DNA of 64,000 bases from Acephala macrosclerotiorum (GCA_014904845.1 MU119258.1:208769-272768), one strand, 5' to 3'. Shown: positions 1 through 11,501, counted from the stretch's first letter. The notes: generated from the letters alone by a model not told the origin. Made by a program: numbers and translations.

Positions 1-280
1 CAAGATGTGCCCAAACGCCAGGTGCAGAACGCGAATAGAGCGGGACAAGGGTTGTGCGCATTTCAAATGCAAGACTTGTAATACCGAGTTTTGTTGGTGC
101 TGCAAGGTGATTTTCCGATGCGGGAAGGGTTTGCACTTGGATACGTGTAGACTGGGAACCAGAACGGTCGTCTCACGAGCACGATTGGATACTACGGGCT
201 ATACAGTTGGATGGGATATTGATAAGGGCTATAATTTGTCGCTGGACGCGGATCTTTGGATTCCTGGCTCCTACATGTGA
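1..280 (+). CDS. RBR-type E3 ubiquitin ligase, C-terminal fragment (gene enters from left edge)
   Basis: The open frame runs in from the left edge and stops at a TGA at 278-280. It carries a Cys-rich segment with the order CPNARC, IERDKGCAHFKC, KTC, FCWCC. This matches the RING2/Rcat module of RING-between-RING ligases, which take ubiquitin from an E2 onto a catalytic Cys and pass it to a substrate. By position, the Cys in KGCAH would be that catalytic residue. The tail after the domain (GYTVGWDIDKGYNLSLDADL) matches nothing I know. RING1 and IBR would lie outside the window. Family assignment rests on the zinc-ligand spacing alone. Confidence 0.6.
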   Translation, partial: KMCPNARCRTRIERDKGCAHFKCKTCNTEFCWCCKVIFRCGKGLHLDTCRLGTRTVVSRARLDTTGYTVGWDIDKGYNLSLDADLWIPGSYM

Positions 281-1349
281 CAGAATCCTGAACGAGCAAA
301 TCTCAAGCGTGCATTCCCAGACAGGTTATGGTCCCAGACAGCAACATTCTCGATTCTATATTCTTAGCAAGAGCTCTAACGTTATGACCGCAGGCCGTTT
401 CTCACAACCAACCAACCGTGGTCAAGATAAGGTCCAGTGCTCTACTTAGCACACAGTTTAGAGTGATTTTATCGCCTTTTGGGATTATGCAAGATGTTGA
501 AAAGCTTCTTCGATGGCAATAATATACGGGCCCAAGTCCTAGTTTAATTGGAACTTTGTATTTTTTTTTTAAAAAAAAATTTATTATATAGTTCCAACTA
601 GTAATTTTTTTTTTAAAACGAAAACTCTAATAAAATTCATTTTTGTATTTAATTATAAATATTAAAATTAATTTTTTTTTAAAATTAATAATTAAAATAA
701 TTAAAAATTTTAATATTAATATAAATAATTTCGTTTTATTAAATTATATTATAATATTATACGATTTTTAATTTTATATTATTATAATTATTTAATATAG
801 CGCAAAGTAAAAAAAAAAAAAAAAAAAAAAATTTTTACTCGTAAAAGACTTTTAAATCCTGTAATTACTTTACGCCGTTTATTAGCAATCGAGAACTCGT
901 TTCGATTTTCGAGTTTAAAAATAAAATATTACTATTTAAAAATAATTTTTAATAATTTTTTAATGAATTTTATTTGTTATAATAATTTTTATAAAATATA
1001 TTAAATTAAATTTAAAAATTCAAATTAAATTAAAATATGCAAAATATAAAAGTAAAAAATACTATGTTTTAATCCTCGAGGTCGCCAATGTTCAAATCGA
1101 AAATATACATTTATAAGGGAGAACCCACGTATGGCACTTGCCAGCACTGGCAAGATTACAAAGGGCAAAGCATTTTAAGTCACAAGTTAATGTACAAGAA
1201 TTACTATATTTAGGCATTTATTATGAAGTTATAGAAAGCCCAGCCAGCACAAAATGCTATTCCAGAAGACCTCCCATGTCCAAGAACCCAAGCCCATAAT
1301 CTAAATTCGTCCAAAATCAATCTGGCAGCCACCAAAACTGACCACCAGC
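281..1349. repeat. Gene-free stretch with an AT-rich RIP-like block (about 540-1080)
   Basis: After the ligase stop there is unremarkable DNA to about 540. An almost pure A/T block follows to about 1080, in which remaining cytosines are mostly in CpG (ATCGAG, TTTCGATTTTCGAG). A homopolymer of about 22 A lies near 809-831. This is the composition left by RIP on a repeat copy. No ORF or recognisable transposon end survives. The rest, to 1349, is the 3' flank of the next gene. Confidence 0.6.
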
Positions 1350-3854
1350 TCAATTCTCTACCTTCTCCTCGGGAACAAAAGACTCGGAACACAATCCGAA
1401 CTTCCGTAGCTTGAGCCGAATCGCACTCATTCGACCTATGTGTATGTTGGTCTCGGGATGCGGCTTACCGACTTGGAATTTGCCAGCGAGTGGGGAGGCC
1501 TCGTTGGCACGTCGAACGAAATTTACATGCGATCCGGCAGCGTTCGATGCAACGAAGCCTATGGCAGCCATAGCTTGAACAAAGGTCTGCCACTGCATTG
1601 GTTTGTATGCAGCATAATGCTCAGGGAAGATAAGTTTGAAGGTGGCTAGGGCTTGCTTGGGTAATGCGAAGGTGGGGATGGCCTTTGGGGCAGGCGGCGG
1701 AGGTTGGATGACCAAATTGGCGACAGCAGCTTCGAGAGGTTGGTCAACAGGACGAGTCTTGTCCTTTTCTTTCTTGTCTGGCACGCTCTTCGAAGTGGAG
1801 GGTTCGGAGCCCCATTGAGTCTGCGGCTGGTGAGGAGCGAGTGGCTGGACGGAGATCTTTGGCTGAGCCATCTTTGTCAAGATACTCGATCTCTCCTCCT
1901 CTAGCATTTCGAGGTGATCGGTGCCTTCATCTGCCGACAGATGCTTGATGTCCTCAGCGATATCAGCGGCCCCGATTTTATGCTCTTCAAGACCGGTGCG
2001 GTGTTCTTCTCGAAGTAGACGCCAGAACAGGCTCTGTGCCCTTCGGATTTTGTCCGATGCATCCAACCAAATCTGATTTCTCGTACCACTGGGAAGGGGT
2101 GTCTTCGAGAAAGCCACTAAAGAGTTGTACAGAGTTTCGTTGTCCACCAGCTCGCACTTCTCGTCCGCAATGTTCTTAAGCATATAACGCCAAGCCTTGC
2201 CAGTACGTGTCGACATGAGCTTCGTAGCTTCAACCTTCGTGATCATGGGCCTGGAAAGTGAAATAATGTCATGAATCTCATGCAGGGCAGCGAAATCGGA
2301 CATCTTGCTAAAAAGCACCGGGTCCATGCGAGCTCTTTCTTCCTTGCTGCTATTTGCAAGATATTGCTCAAAAAAGGAGAGCAGTAGCACAGGATCGTAG
2401 GATTTGAACACATCCACTTGTGTGGTTAACTGAAGAAGGCACCAGAGCAGCGGGTGGTTCTTGAAGAGAGACCCCCCATAGATGGGCTTTATGCCAATCA
2501 GTTGAGCCTGTCCAAGTATCGAGTTGTTCCACTCGAAATAATGACGGAAAGCGGGTCTTTGCGTAATAGTGAAGAAGATGTGTCTGGCCAAGCGATCGAT
2601 CTCGTGCACCACCAAAGCATCCAGAGCAGCCAGACCTTCGACAACGGTTTCTCCATTGCTCTTTCCTTCTTCATAGCTTCCCACCTTCTTCACCTCCTCT
2701 AAAATGTTCTTCCACATCCAGTATGTGCCAACATCATATTGAATGTCGCGTGTGGCGATTCCGTATATGAATCTCGGATCATGTTGCTTGAGGCACACCG
2801 TGGAGTTCGTAAACTGGTCGGCATACCATTTCAGGTATCGGGGGTCCGTTTGTAGAAGCATCAAATGATCCCAGGCAAAATCCATTCTCGACTCGGTCGT
2901 CAAGATCAGGTCGGTTATGTCTAGTCTTGGTGGCGCATTGTATGATCGATTCAGGAAAGTTGAAGGAAGTTCGCCAGAGGAGTTTCGCTTCAATTGAAAG
3001 TCCGGAAGTGGGATATCAATATCGAAGGATCCGGGCTCAGCTTGTATTGCGTCCACGATCTTTTCCAAGATTCCACGCACCAACTTCATGCGGTAACATT
3101 GACCCTGCATTGTCATGATTCCTCGAGGAAACCCAATCATCCGCCCTTGATGTGCGAACTCCTCTTTCCACTTGACAAGGGCAAGGCGAGGGTATGTTTC
3201 AGCATTCATGTCGACACAATTCGGATTGAAAATTAACTCGTATCTACCCGACTCATATGCGACTCTGGTTTGCTGGTAGTCGAGAGGTAGCCATTCTGCT
3301 GGATGATGCTTGGCTCGGTTGTAGAACAGACTGAGGAACTTTAACGGCTCATTCTGTAAAGTTTCTAAACAAATATCAGGAGCAAGTCTTGCATTCGGGA
3401 ATTGCCGATCCTGTGCGAGGGTTCGAGTGATTGCCTCGGCGATATCCTCATCCACCTTGATGGCAACTTGTTTGAAGGTTGCCTTTAGTCCTCCGAGATG
3501 GAATTGGGACCACTGAGATTGGTAGATGTCAGGATCAACTGCAAGAATCCAGGCGCCGCGCTTGGTTCTAGTCAATTTCATCCACTTCTTTGCAATGGAA
3601 GGGCCATAACGTGTGTAGCACTGGCGCATGTATTCCCAATCATCCTTGATCTGTGTTCCACAAGCCGTAACCATAGCCTTTGCATCAACATTGTTGATGG
3701 CGCGTGAGTAACAATTGAAGAAACCACGCTGTTGCAGATTCATTGTCCGGAACTGTGGAGCGCATTGTGGGCATTCGCAAGGAGGGGCGTGGGTTGGGAC
3801 ATTGTCTTCGTGAGCAGGGAGTGGATCAGGTCGAAAGCTTTGCGCTGCGTACAT
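1350..3854 (-). CDS. Hypothetical 834-aa protein with a HicA-like C-terminal domain
   Basis: The function of the main body is not recognised. I start at the ATG at 3854-3852 rather than at the upstream TTG frame extension. The bases just before this ATG form a good 5'-UTR intron: donor GTATGA, branch ATGCTAAC, acceptor CCCAAG directly before ATG. The body is soluble, with a Pro/Ser/Lys-rich acidic linker around residues 650-720. The last about 80 residues follow the HicA/YcfA pattern: W-x2-F-x3-M, then GF, then GSH followed by a beta strand (VNF), then KPHPE, then a helix MSAIRLKLRKFG. In bacterial HicA this small fold binds and cleaves mRNA, and the GSH-type His is catalytic; here it is about residue 776. 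Several fungal hypothetical proteins end in such a module, so it may have an RNA-related or purely structural role. Coding is intronless after the ATG. Confidence 0.7.
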   Translation of the reverse strand: MYAAQSFRPDPLPAHEDNVPTHAPPCECPQCAPQFRTMNLQQRGFFNCYSRAINNVDAKAMVTACGTQIKDDWEYMRQCYTRYGPSIAKKWMKLTRTKRGAWILAVDPDIYQSQWSQFHLGGLKATFKQVAIKVDEDIAEAITRTLAQDRQFPNARLAPDICLETLQNEPLKFLSLFYNRAKHHPAEWLPLDYQQTRVAYESGRYELIFNPNCVDMNAETYPRLALVKWKEEFAHQGRMIGFPRGIMTMQGQCYRMKLVRGILEKIVDAIQAEPGSFDIDIPLPDFQLKRNSSGELPSTFLNRSYNAPPRLDITDLILTTESRMDFAWDHLMLLQTDPRYLKWYADQFTNSTVCLKQHDPRFIYGIATRDIQYDVGTYWMWKNILEEVKKVGSYEEGKSNGETVVEGLAALDALVVHEIDRLARHIFFTITQRPAFRHYFEWNNSILGQAQLIGIKPIYGGSLFKNHPLLWCLLQLTTQVDVFKSYDPVLLLSFFEQYLANSSKEERARMDPVLFSKMSDFAALHEIHDIISLSRPMITKVEATKLMSTRTGKAWRYMLKNIADEKCELVDNETLYNSLVAFSKTPLPSGTRNQIWLDASDKIRRAQSLFWRLLREEHRTGLEEHKIGAADIAEDIKHLSADEGTDHLEMLEEERSSILTKMAQPKISVQPLAPHQPQTQWGSEPSTSKSVPDKKEKDKTRPVDQPLEAAVANLVIQPPPPAPKAIPTFALPKQALATFKLIFPEHYAAYKPMQWQTFVQAMAAIGFVASNAAGSHVNFVRRANEASPLAGKFQVGKPHPETNIHIGRMSAIRLKLRKFGLCSESFVPEEKVEN

Positions 3855-6087
3855 CTTGGGACTGTTAGCATCGAGAACATCTTGCTGAGGGTGGTCATAC
3901 CTTGGAAGCTGGAGGGTTTCAAAATACAGTTCCAGGAAGGAGATCGGCGCATTCGAAGATGTCAGCCTGAACTTCAAAAACTGCAAGAGGCGAGAGTCGA
4001 GTCTATGCAGAAAGGAATCCTGGCTAGTGTTGAAAGATAACGATGCAGCGAAGTGGGAAGCTTGGTTCTTCAAAGAAGTTTTCTTCGCGACAAGAATGGA
4101 AATGTCAAAGAATCTGGTTGTCGAACCTCTGCCCTGCGAGAAGAGTATATCTCGTTGGTGCGGCCGCTAGGCTAAAGAATCACACTGCAGGTTGGAGTCC
4201 GCATCCAGGACGTACGATAGACGCCCGGTGAATCGAAACTTGTCTCCGCATGACCATCAAAATGCAGCATCGTCCTTGACCAACGCATCATCTGCATCTT
4301 ATCAAGTTGTTATTGGTATTTCGTACAATATATAGAAGCACGAAAAGTTCTCAACGCTGTTCAAGATTCTCAGAGATGCTGATTGCTGGTCATGATACTC
4401 GAGCGCATGGCATTCAGAAAGCATGCAGCAATCTGCTCAAGAAAGATTTTCAAGATTCAATTGAAGCAAGTGCACCCAGTAGGCAGAACAATTGTAAAGA
4501 TATTCATTACATCTCGTATAATAGCAAGCAAAGCTACGAAACTCGACCATTTCAGTCCTTAGTAGGACGCTCAATACTGCAGAGAAAGTATAGGCCAGAA
4601 TGGTACTTCAGTGAGTACTGCAAGCCCTCAAACTAGCACCAACATCGAGCTCTCCTAGAGGTATAACTCTATATAGCAAGAATTGGTAAAGCGAAGTTAG
4701 GATTTTCTCAGATGCGGTCCTTCGTCTCTATCAAGCGAGGACGCCCTCGAAACAGGAGACAGAGACAATGTCTATCGACAAGGGAGGCTTCTCAACCTTT
4801 ATATGTCATGATCTGCTTTCAAACTCTCGCTAGCAAACTCTCAAGCTTCCTTCGATTCTTCCTATGACTGCGCGTCGCGTCTCTCACACCTGTCACTAGC
4901 AAGCACAACCACTCATTTGCTCATCGAAATCAAGCATCAATCATTTACTCCAAACACAAACACCAACATCATCCAAATGTAGCCAAACAGAAACACAATC
5001 GAACCTCCGGTTCTGCAACACTTGTCTCCCACGAGGTAGGTCGGAAATGCACTTGCTGATGCCCCTCTCAGCTACCCCTGCAATCAATAGCCTCCACCTC
5101 ATCTGCTCACTCACTCGAGCTCACAAACCTACATCAACCGCACATTGCCACCCTCCCTTGTTTGTTTCTTCACTCAATATCAACCACCGCTGGTGTTGCA
5201 CCTTCTGCCCTCATGGCATGCCTCTTGCATCCATCATCTCCATCTCCATCTCCCTGCTCTCGCTCACTCGAGCTCTCAATCTGCATCCAAACCAATAAGC
5301 CGAACATTAATTTGTCCATATCTCCATCTGTTTCACCTATGTCCCTCCCTAAGGTTGCCCCTCCCCAGTATCGCACCAGCCCTCCATCACCTGCCCTCCC
5401 TCACAACCACACCATCACGTCGACCTCAACACTCACTCGAGCTCTCCCATTTCTCCATCTTCCAAGATAATGACATTGGCAGTACTTCTTCTCCTCTTTC
5501 TTTCTTGTTGTCGTTACTTGCTTGCTTGTGAAGGAGGGAGGATTTTGGAAATGTGAGGTTAGAACTTTAGCTCAGCGGCCGTGTACGTTCGCCGAAGCGA
5601 GGCTTTCACGAAGATGAAGGTGAAGCGAGCACGTGATCCTGGTCTATTGTCCTCCCTTTCAATTTCATCTCATCGCTCAGCTAGACGGGTAAAGTAAAAG
5701 TAATAACTATGCCAAGATGAGTAGGTTGTGGTGCGGGTTGGTTCTGGGGTGGAAGTGAGGGGTAGTGTCACGTGAAGTTAGCTGAAAGTTTGAATTGATA
5801 TGGAACATTCAAGGCAGAGAGAAGTGTTTGGTCATTGTTGGATATTGTATTGTTGTACAGCTCGATTGCGAGCAAGATTATGTATAGTAAACATTATTTA
5901 GTCCCATCTCGTATTCTATGAAGCTCTCGCCAAGCAAGTTTGATAATACGTCCAGTCCTATTCACACCGAATTCTCGAGCAAAGCAGCATCGTTTCCTTC
6001 TCGTACAATTACAGAAAACAATTCTCAGGCAACCCAGACACGTCCTCGAATGGAGAATGAAGTGAAGGTGAAATGAGGCATCAAAGC
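3855..6087. other. Intergenic region upstream of the HicA-like gene, CT-rich, with a thrice-repeated 11-mer
   Basis: No convincing gene. The part next to 3854 is 5' leader of the minus-strand gene, with a leader intron at about 3855-3905. The stretch 4900-5500 is strongly C/T-rich on the plus strand and produces several low-complexity Pro/Ser/Leu ORFs with no coding character. The 11-mer CACTCGAGCTC occurs at 5112, 5265 and 5434. The segment 5540-6087 is the 3' flank of the hydrophobin gene. Confidence 0.4.
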
Positions 6088-6666
6088 TCAAGAGCTCGAG
6101 GTCCAAACCGAAGACTCGTTCTGAGATGGTGTATTGCAGTACAACGCAAGACTGACAATCTCACTGATCGGAGTCTATATCAGACGTTAGCCGTTTGATC
6201 AGATGATCAAGTGATGGGTTGGCTCACAGTAGCAAGAGCATCCACCTGGCAGCACAACTCAGTACCTCTGCTGCACTCCGTGAAGTTACGCTGACCTGCT
6301 CAAACCATCAGTCCATCATTCCAGATAGAAGCCGTTCAGATTCATGAAGAAAGATGCAAACATACCGTAAATACAATTGATACTATTCGGATTCAACTTG
6401 TAAGCAACAAGCGGAGCAGCCTCAACGAAAATCGGGATATCGCCTTGGAAAGTGCTCTCGCAGCAGAGGAGAGCACCCTTGTTAACGTTGGCGCATTGAG
6501 GTGAGGGGTGGGTTGTCATGAGTGCAGCTGGCGGTGGGGTGCTGAGGAGTGGGATCTGTTGGAGGGCTTGGCCGATAAGAGCTCCAACTGAACCTAGGAG
6601 TTGAGGTGCGGCGAAGGAGGGGGAGAGCAGCGCGAGGAAGAAGACGATAGGTGTGGTGGGATGCAT
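6088..6666 (-). CDS. Hydrophobin-like secreted protein (3 exons, 151 aa)
   Basis: Exons are 6366-6666, 6228-6295 and 6088-6174. Introns of 70 bp (GTATGT...CAG) and 53 bp (GTGAGC...TAG) restore one frame ending in TGA at 6090-6088. The protein opens with a signal peptide (MHPTTPIVFFLALLSPSFA). It has eight cysteines in the diagnostic order C, CC, C, C, CC, C: PQC, LLCC, SINC, TEC, LCC, LYC. Hydrophobins are secreted amphipathic proteins that coat aerial hyphae and spores. Spacings by count are C1-C2 9, C3-C4 28, C4-C5 9, C5-C6 6 and C7-C8 19 residues. These fall between textbook class I and class II ranges, so the class is left open. A longer read-through frame starting farther upstream is not needed, because the ATG at 6666 gives a clean signal peptide. 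Confidence 0.85.
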
Positions 6667-8684
6667 TTTGACTAGTTGGCGGGCTGATGGGGACTTTTGT
6701 TCGAGGCGCCTGATTGAGATTGAAGTCAAGAGAGTGAAATTCGAAGATATTCGAAGTTGGAAACGAGAAGATGTGGAGCAGAGAAGTAGATACGAAGACC
6801 TAGAAGTTAGGAGGCTGATACCTCGAAGTAGTATGATATAATGAGGAGAGAAAGAGAAAGATGACTCGAAGGTGGAAATAACGAGGTCCTGTGACCCGCG
6901 ATGAGCTTCCTCGCTTCCACTCTGTGTTGCCGTTCCGAAATGGCAGTCGGCCTCTGACCAGTTCAGGAAGAAGGCGTGCCCTTCATCATTTAATGCACAT
7001 GCAAAAAAAAACAAGAAAGAAACGGCCCCTATCACCCATCAGTTCTGCTCGGGAAGGATTACACGTACTCAGAGATTGAATTATTCTTCGCGCTGAAGAT
7101 TTTGACGGTAGATGCTGGTCCGTCGTTGACATAAGGTAACGATCAGCAACCGAGGGCTGAAACGACAGGCGTACAACCCCAGAGCTCAGCCCGCAGCCCC
7201 TGGAACCCTGCAAATAGCAAGCCGCGTCAGTATTTTCTTTTTTCAGCCGCGTCTCTTCTTCCCCTTTCCCCCTATCTTGGAGACCGCGTGCGAAATCAAC
7301 CACAACATCTGCCTGCATTCACGTTATGCATGCATGCATGAATTTATGTATGTATGTATGTATGGCATTATTGAATGCTGTCTCGGACAATTCCAAGCTG
7401 TCTGTCATCAGTATCACGGTCCATTCTTTTGGGCGTTGTCTCCGTGCGTGCGACCAACGGTGCTGTAATCTTACGCGCCGTGCAACGTCTCCTAGGCTCC
7501 GATGGAATAGCCCGCTCGCCTCGCCTCACCCTTCTCTCGACTAACATGGATTCTCGGCCCAAGTGGATGTCAATCTGCTACATCGAGATAGTCGACCGAT
7601 AATCGAGAATGGAAGCGGAGCACAAACTCAAGAAGGCAGCTCTATTAACGCAAATTCCGTCTATGTGGTTTGTGGAACTGTGTCGTGCTGCCAATTCCAA
7701 ATTGTACCGTCTCAGCACTAATGGCCCAATATGGCACCAAGCGACCAATGCTCGATTGACATCCGCACATCTGTACAAGATCTGCACAAGATCTGCAGCG
7801 CAAAACACATGCATTCCTCCAACACATATCTCTTGGCCTGCGCCTGGGGTGCTCCCGTGCGGCGGCGTCGGCGGTGTGGCGTTCCATAAACGTCTTCGGC
7901 ACAATACGCAGGTACCCATTCGCCAGGACATTATCATGCTCCTCGGAACCTATCAAATAGTTGTACAAAACCTGTCGAAGTACCAATGATCCAAGTTGAA
8001 TTCTGCCATGTAGTTTTGCCGTTTGTGTCATCCAGCGTTTGTGAAGTTTTGTGTTCTGTAAGCTTGTACTCTGAGCGAGGCGCATGATCTTGGTGTGGGA
8101 CGGTGATTCCTAAAGGTGCGTCTGTTGTTTCTTTCGTCCCATCTCTTGCTGTCTGTCAGTCAACGGATCTCGGGGCCACCAAGTGGGGTCGGATCCGGAT
8201 GCAATGGACCTTTGCACATGATGCATTCTGAAAATATCAGCCCACCTGCTTTCATGAACCCATCTTCCAGATACTTGGGGCTGGCTTCCAATTTACCTAG
8301 AAAACCCTCTACATTGCTTGTCATACGAGATACGGGATGCTTCTTGTGCTATTTATGTTCATGCCATGTTATTTCCATGCTTCCATCAATATAGAGCTCA
8401 TCAATACATAGATAGCTCAGAAGAATTAAAGTTTTCATTATACTTTAATGAATGCTTAATCTGATGCGGGTGATAGCGAGGCCATCTGACCATTCTCAGA
8501 GTCACAGCTTGCTTCTGACGTATGAGATACCACACGAAAAATAACGACTTCTATCTCTAAATACAAAGGTTCCTCGATCCCCACAAACTCCAGACCTTGA
8601 AAGTCTAGACCTAGAACTTTACACAATTACACAAACTCTTTGTCCTTCCTTCAAACAACACAACACGAGATACCCAGAGACAAC
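6667..8684. other. Intergenic region between divergent hydrophobin and P450 genes
   Basis: This is the shared upstream region of two divergently transcribed genes. ORFs of 60-146 codons occur on both strands around 7000-8100 but overlap one another, lack family resemblance and mostly lack ATG starts, so I call none. A four-base microsatellite lies at about 7324-7364 and is listed separately. The last about 100 bp before 8685 is probably the P450 leader. Confidence 0.4.
7324..7364. repeat. Tetranucleotide microsatellite (ATGC)n/(ATGT)n
   Basis: Direct reading shows ATGC repeated about four times, followed after a short gap by ATGT repeated about five times, in the promoter region between hydrophobin and P450. 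Confidence 0.85.
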
Positions 8685-10560
8685 ATGCTCTTCTCAATTG
8701 CGCTCGTCGGCACCTGCCTGGCCACCCTCTTCATCCTCGCTACCATCCAGTACTTCTACTCACGCTTCTTCTCTCGCCAATCCGTTCCCGAGAGCATCCC
8801 ATGGGTATCACAATCCAGTGGCCCCTTCTCCCGCGCTCGGATCACACTTCAAAGCTTCCTCCACACCCGCGACCTCGTGCTAGAAGGTTACCACAAGGTA
8901 TATTTCCCTCTCCCTCATGGAAATCATGACTCATATGTTTCAGTACTCCAAGAAGAACATCCCCTTCGTCCTACCAAATATCACCACCGGTCCAGAGGTC
9001 ATCCTCCCCATGTCACAAATGGAATGGCTCCTTCAACAACCCGACAATGTTGTCTCTCAGAACGAAGTGAATCGAGCTTTCCTGCAAGCCGATCATACCA
9101 TGCTTCATCCGAAAGTCATTCCGGATCATGTGCACGATGACGTTATCAAGAAGGAGTTGACGAAGTTGTTGGGTGATTATATGGGTGATGTGCAGGAGGA
9201 GATTGACTACGCATTCCGGAGAGAGTGGGGTACTGACAAAAAGGAGTGGACTGAGGTTACGGCCTATGATTCGATGTTGAATATTGTTGCGAGAGTTTCC
9301 AACCGTGTCCTTGTTGGGTTTCCGCTTTGTAAGTTACCCTTTTTACCCCTTATCATTGCTTCCGACAATACTCATTCCTTCAAGGTCGAAATGAAGAGTA
9401 TCTCGAGAAGTCCAAGAATTTCGCTCGCCTGGTCGTCGTTCAAGCTGTCTTCATTAGCTTCATTCCCGAGGCCTTGAAGCGGTACGTCTCGGTCTCCATC
9501 CACTCCCCCTTCACATCTCTGACGTATCTAGATTCTTCGCACCCGTGATCAACATCTTCGACTACAAGCGTTACCTCGCCTGCGCCAAATACAGCATCCC
9601 CATCATTAAGCAACGCCTCTCTACCCCCTCGCCTGACGAAAAAGTCAAGGTTGGTTTCCCTCATCCTCACATTTCCTACATAACCACTTCCCTCTACAAA
9701 AAAAATTTTTTTCTTTCTTTTTTCAAAACTGACAACATGATAGAACGACTACATCCAGTGGTCAATCTCCCACAGCTACCGCAACAACAACCCCTCCGAA
9801 CGCACTCTTGACATCGTCTCAAAGCGCCTCAACGTAATCCAATTCGCCGCCATCCAATCCTCCGCCATCACCCTAACAAACCTCATTCTCGACCTCGCCG
9901 CTGCCCCTCTCTTGCCTCACTATCTCAGTCACATGCGCATCGAGATCCTCTCTGAACTCTCCGTCAGCGATGGCGTCTGGACTAAGTCAGCCCTCTCTCG
10001 AATGCTCTCCCTAGATTCTTGCCTCCGGGAGAGCATGCGACTCTGGGGTTTCGTCTCTCGAGGCCTCCTCAAGAAGGTCGTTGCCAAGGAAGGAGTGAGG
10101 TTACCAAGTGGTGAACACTTGAAGTGTGGTACGAATGTGGGATTCCATGCTTTTCCGGTGCATAGAGACGAGGAAATCTACGAATGCGCAAGAGAATTCC
10201 AACCTCTTCGCTTCGTCAATGAGCAGGATGGACAGAAGACCGGCCCAGCTTTGGTCACGACGAGTTCTACATTCATGGCTTTCAGTCATGGTCGACATGC
10301 TTGGTATGTCTCCTTTCCCCTCTTCACCATTGATTCCTTTTCTCCGACCCATTATGGCTCGAGGCAAAGTGACTGACACAAAACACAGCCCAGGCAGATT
10401 CTTCGCCTCCCAACAAATGAAGCTCATCCTCGCCTACATCGCCCTAAACTACGACATCGAACGCATCCCCGTTCGTCCAGATAACCAATGGCTAGTTGGT
10501 AGCCAAGGTCCGCCTCTTGATTACAAGGTTCGGATTCGTCGTCGAGCTGATGCAATCTAA
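8685..10560 (+). CDS. Cytochrome P450 monooxygenase (6 exons, 514 aa; CYP68/ent-kaurene-oxidase-like)
   Basis: Exons are 8685-8897, 8944-9328, 9385-9481, 9532-9649, 9744-10303 and 10389-10560. Every junction keeps frame and the sum is 1545 nt. An N-terminal membrane anchor (residues about 3-24) places it in the ER. The K-helix motif is ESMR (about 367-370), followed by FQPLRF and the haem loop FSHGRHACPGRF. The haem-ligating Cys458 is split across the last intron, TG|C, which strongly supports that junction. The C-terminal half resembles fungal P450s annotated as ent-kaurene oxidases or CYP68, which oxidise terpenoid and other secondary metabolites. The I-helix has AAIQSS instead of the common AGxDT pair. 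No terpene synthase or other cluster gene is visible nearby, so the substrate is unknown. Confidence 0.92.
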
Positions 10561-11501
10561 TGCGTTACACTTCGCCACTTTCGCTCATCGCCTATGACTC
10601 TGGCACAGTTCTGGCATTTCTTGTATGATGAGGCTGAACATACAAATGTTATAGGATGTTGTGAATGTTTTGGGTCAGGAATTTTTGGAGGACACACTCT
10701 CCTCTCCTTCTTTCTTGGTTCTCTGGGTTCTGGTTTCGGGGTCCGGACTTAAATATGGGACACTAGCGGCCGGCGTGCCTCACACACAGCTTTTGTATCT
10801 TGCTTCTGGCTTCTGGCTTCTTTGTAGCATCTTTTCCTTGCTTTCACTTTTGGTTCGACTATCAATACTTCTCTTTTTGGTTCACAATCTTGCATTGGCG
10901 GAGTTGGGGGTTACTTCCTGGAATATGGGAACTTTCTGACCTATGTGATTGGCTTTCGTTTGCGGCGAGATGGGAGATACTCAAGATAAACACAGTAAAT
11001 GGGCATAGCTAATTGCTAATGAGAACAAATTTTGGTATTGATGTTTGATCCTCCATGTGATCTGACCTGTACACTCACCACTTCAGTAAGCCGGTCCAAG
11101 ACGTGGTAAAAAAGAGGCTCGCTTAACCCCGCATTTCACATCGACTGGCGGAGAGACCAGGGACACTTCGCATTTTAAAGAGATTCATGATTTAGAAATA
11201 CGAGGGGTGTGCACTGCAAGCGCCCGATTGTCAGACAACCACGTCATAGAACAAGTCCACAGCTAGGGATCTACGACAACGGGGTCTGAGTGGGAGCTCG
11301 AGCAATTGAAAAAATGAATAAAGATGCAACATAACTCAAGAGAATAAGAGAGATCAAGACGAAAGCAATGGTGTTCGGCACAAAAGACTCTGACTCACAG
11401 TGTTAATGTTTCTGCTGCCCCGCTGAAACTGAAGAGGGCATGTATGAAGTGACTCTTCATCTACTCTCTTCTTCCTTTTCTGGTAAGCGTCATGTTACAG
11501 C
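10561..11501. other. Intergenic, 3' flank of the P450
   Basis: Pyrimidine- and T-rich 3' sequence to about 10950, then ordinary unique-looking DNA. I see no ORF with family features, RNA gene or repeat. Confidence 0.4.

Noticed and set aside
5047..5531. Pro/Ser/Leu-rich ORFs upstream of the HicA-like gene
   Set aside because: All are produced by one CT-rich low-complexity tract read in several frames.
7578..8085. Overlapping 119- and 146-codon minus-strand ORFs and a 126-codon plus-strand ORF
   Set aside because: Three mutually overlapping frames without recognisable domains or good starts. Chance frames in a GC-balanced intergenic region.
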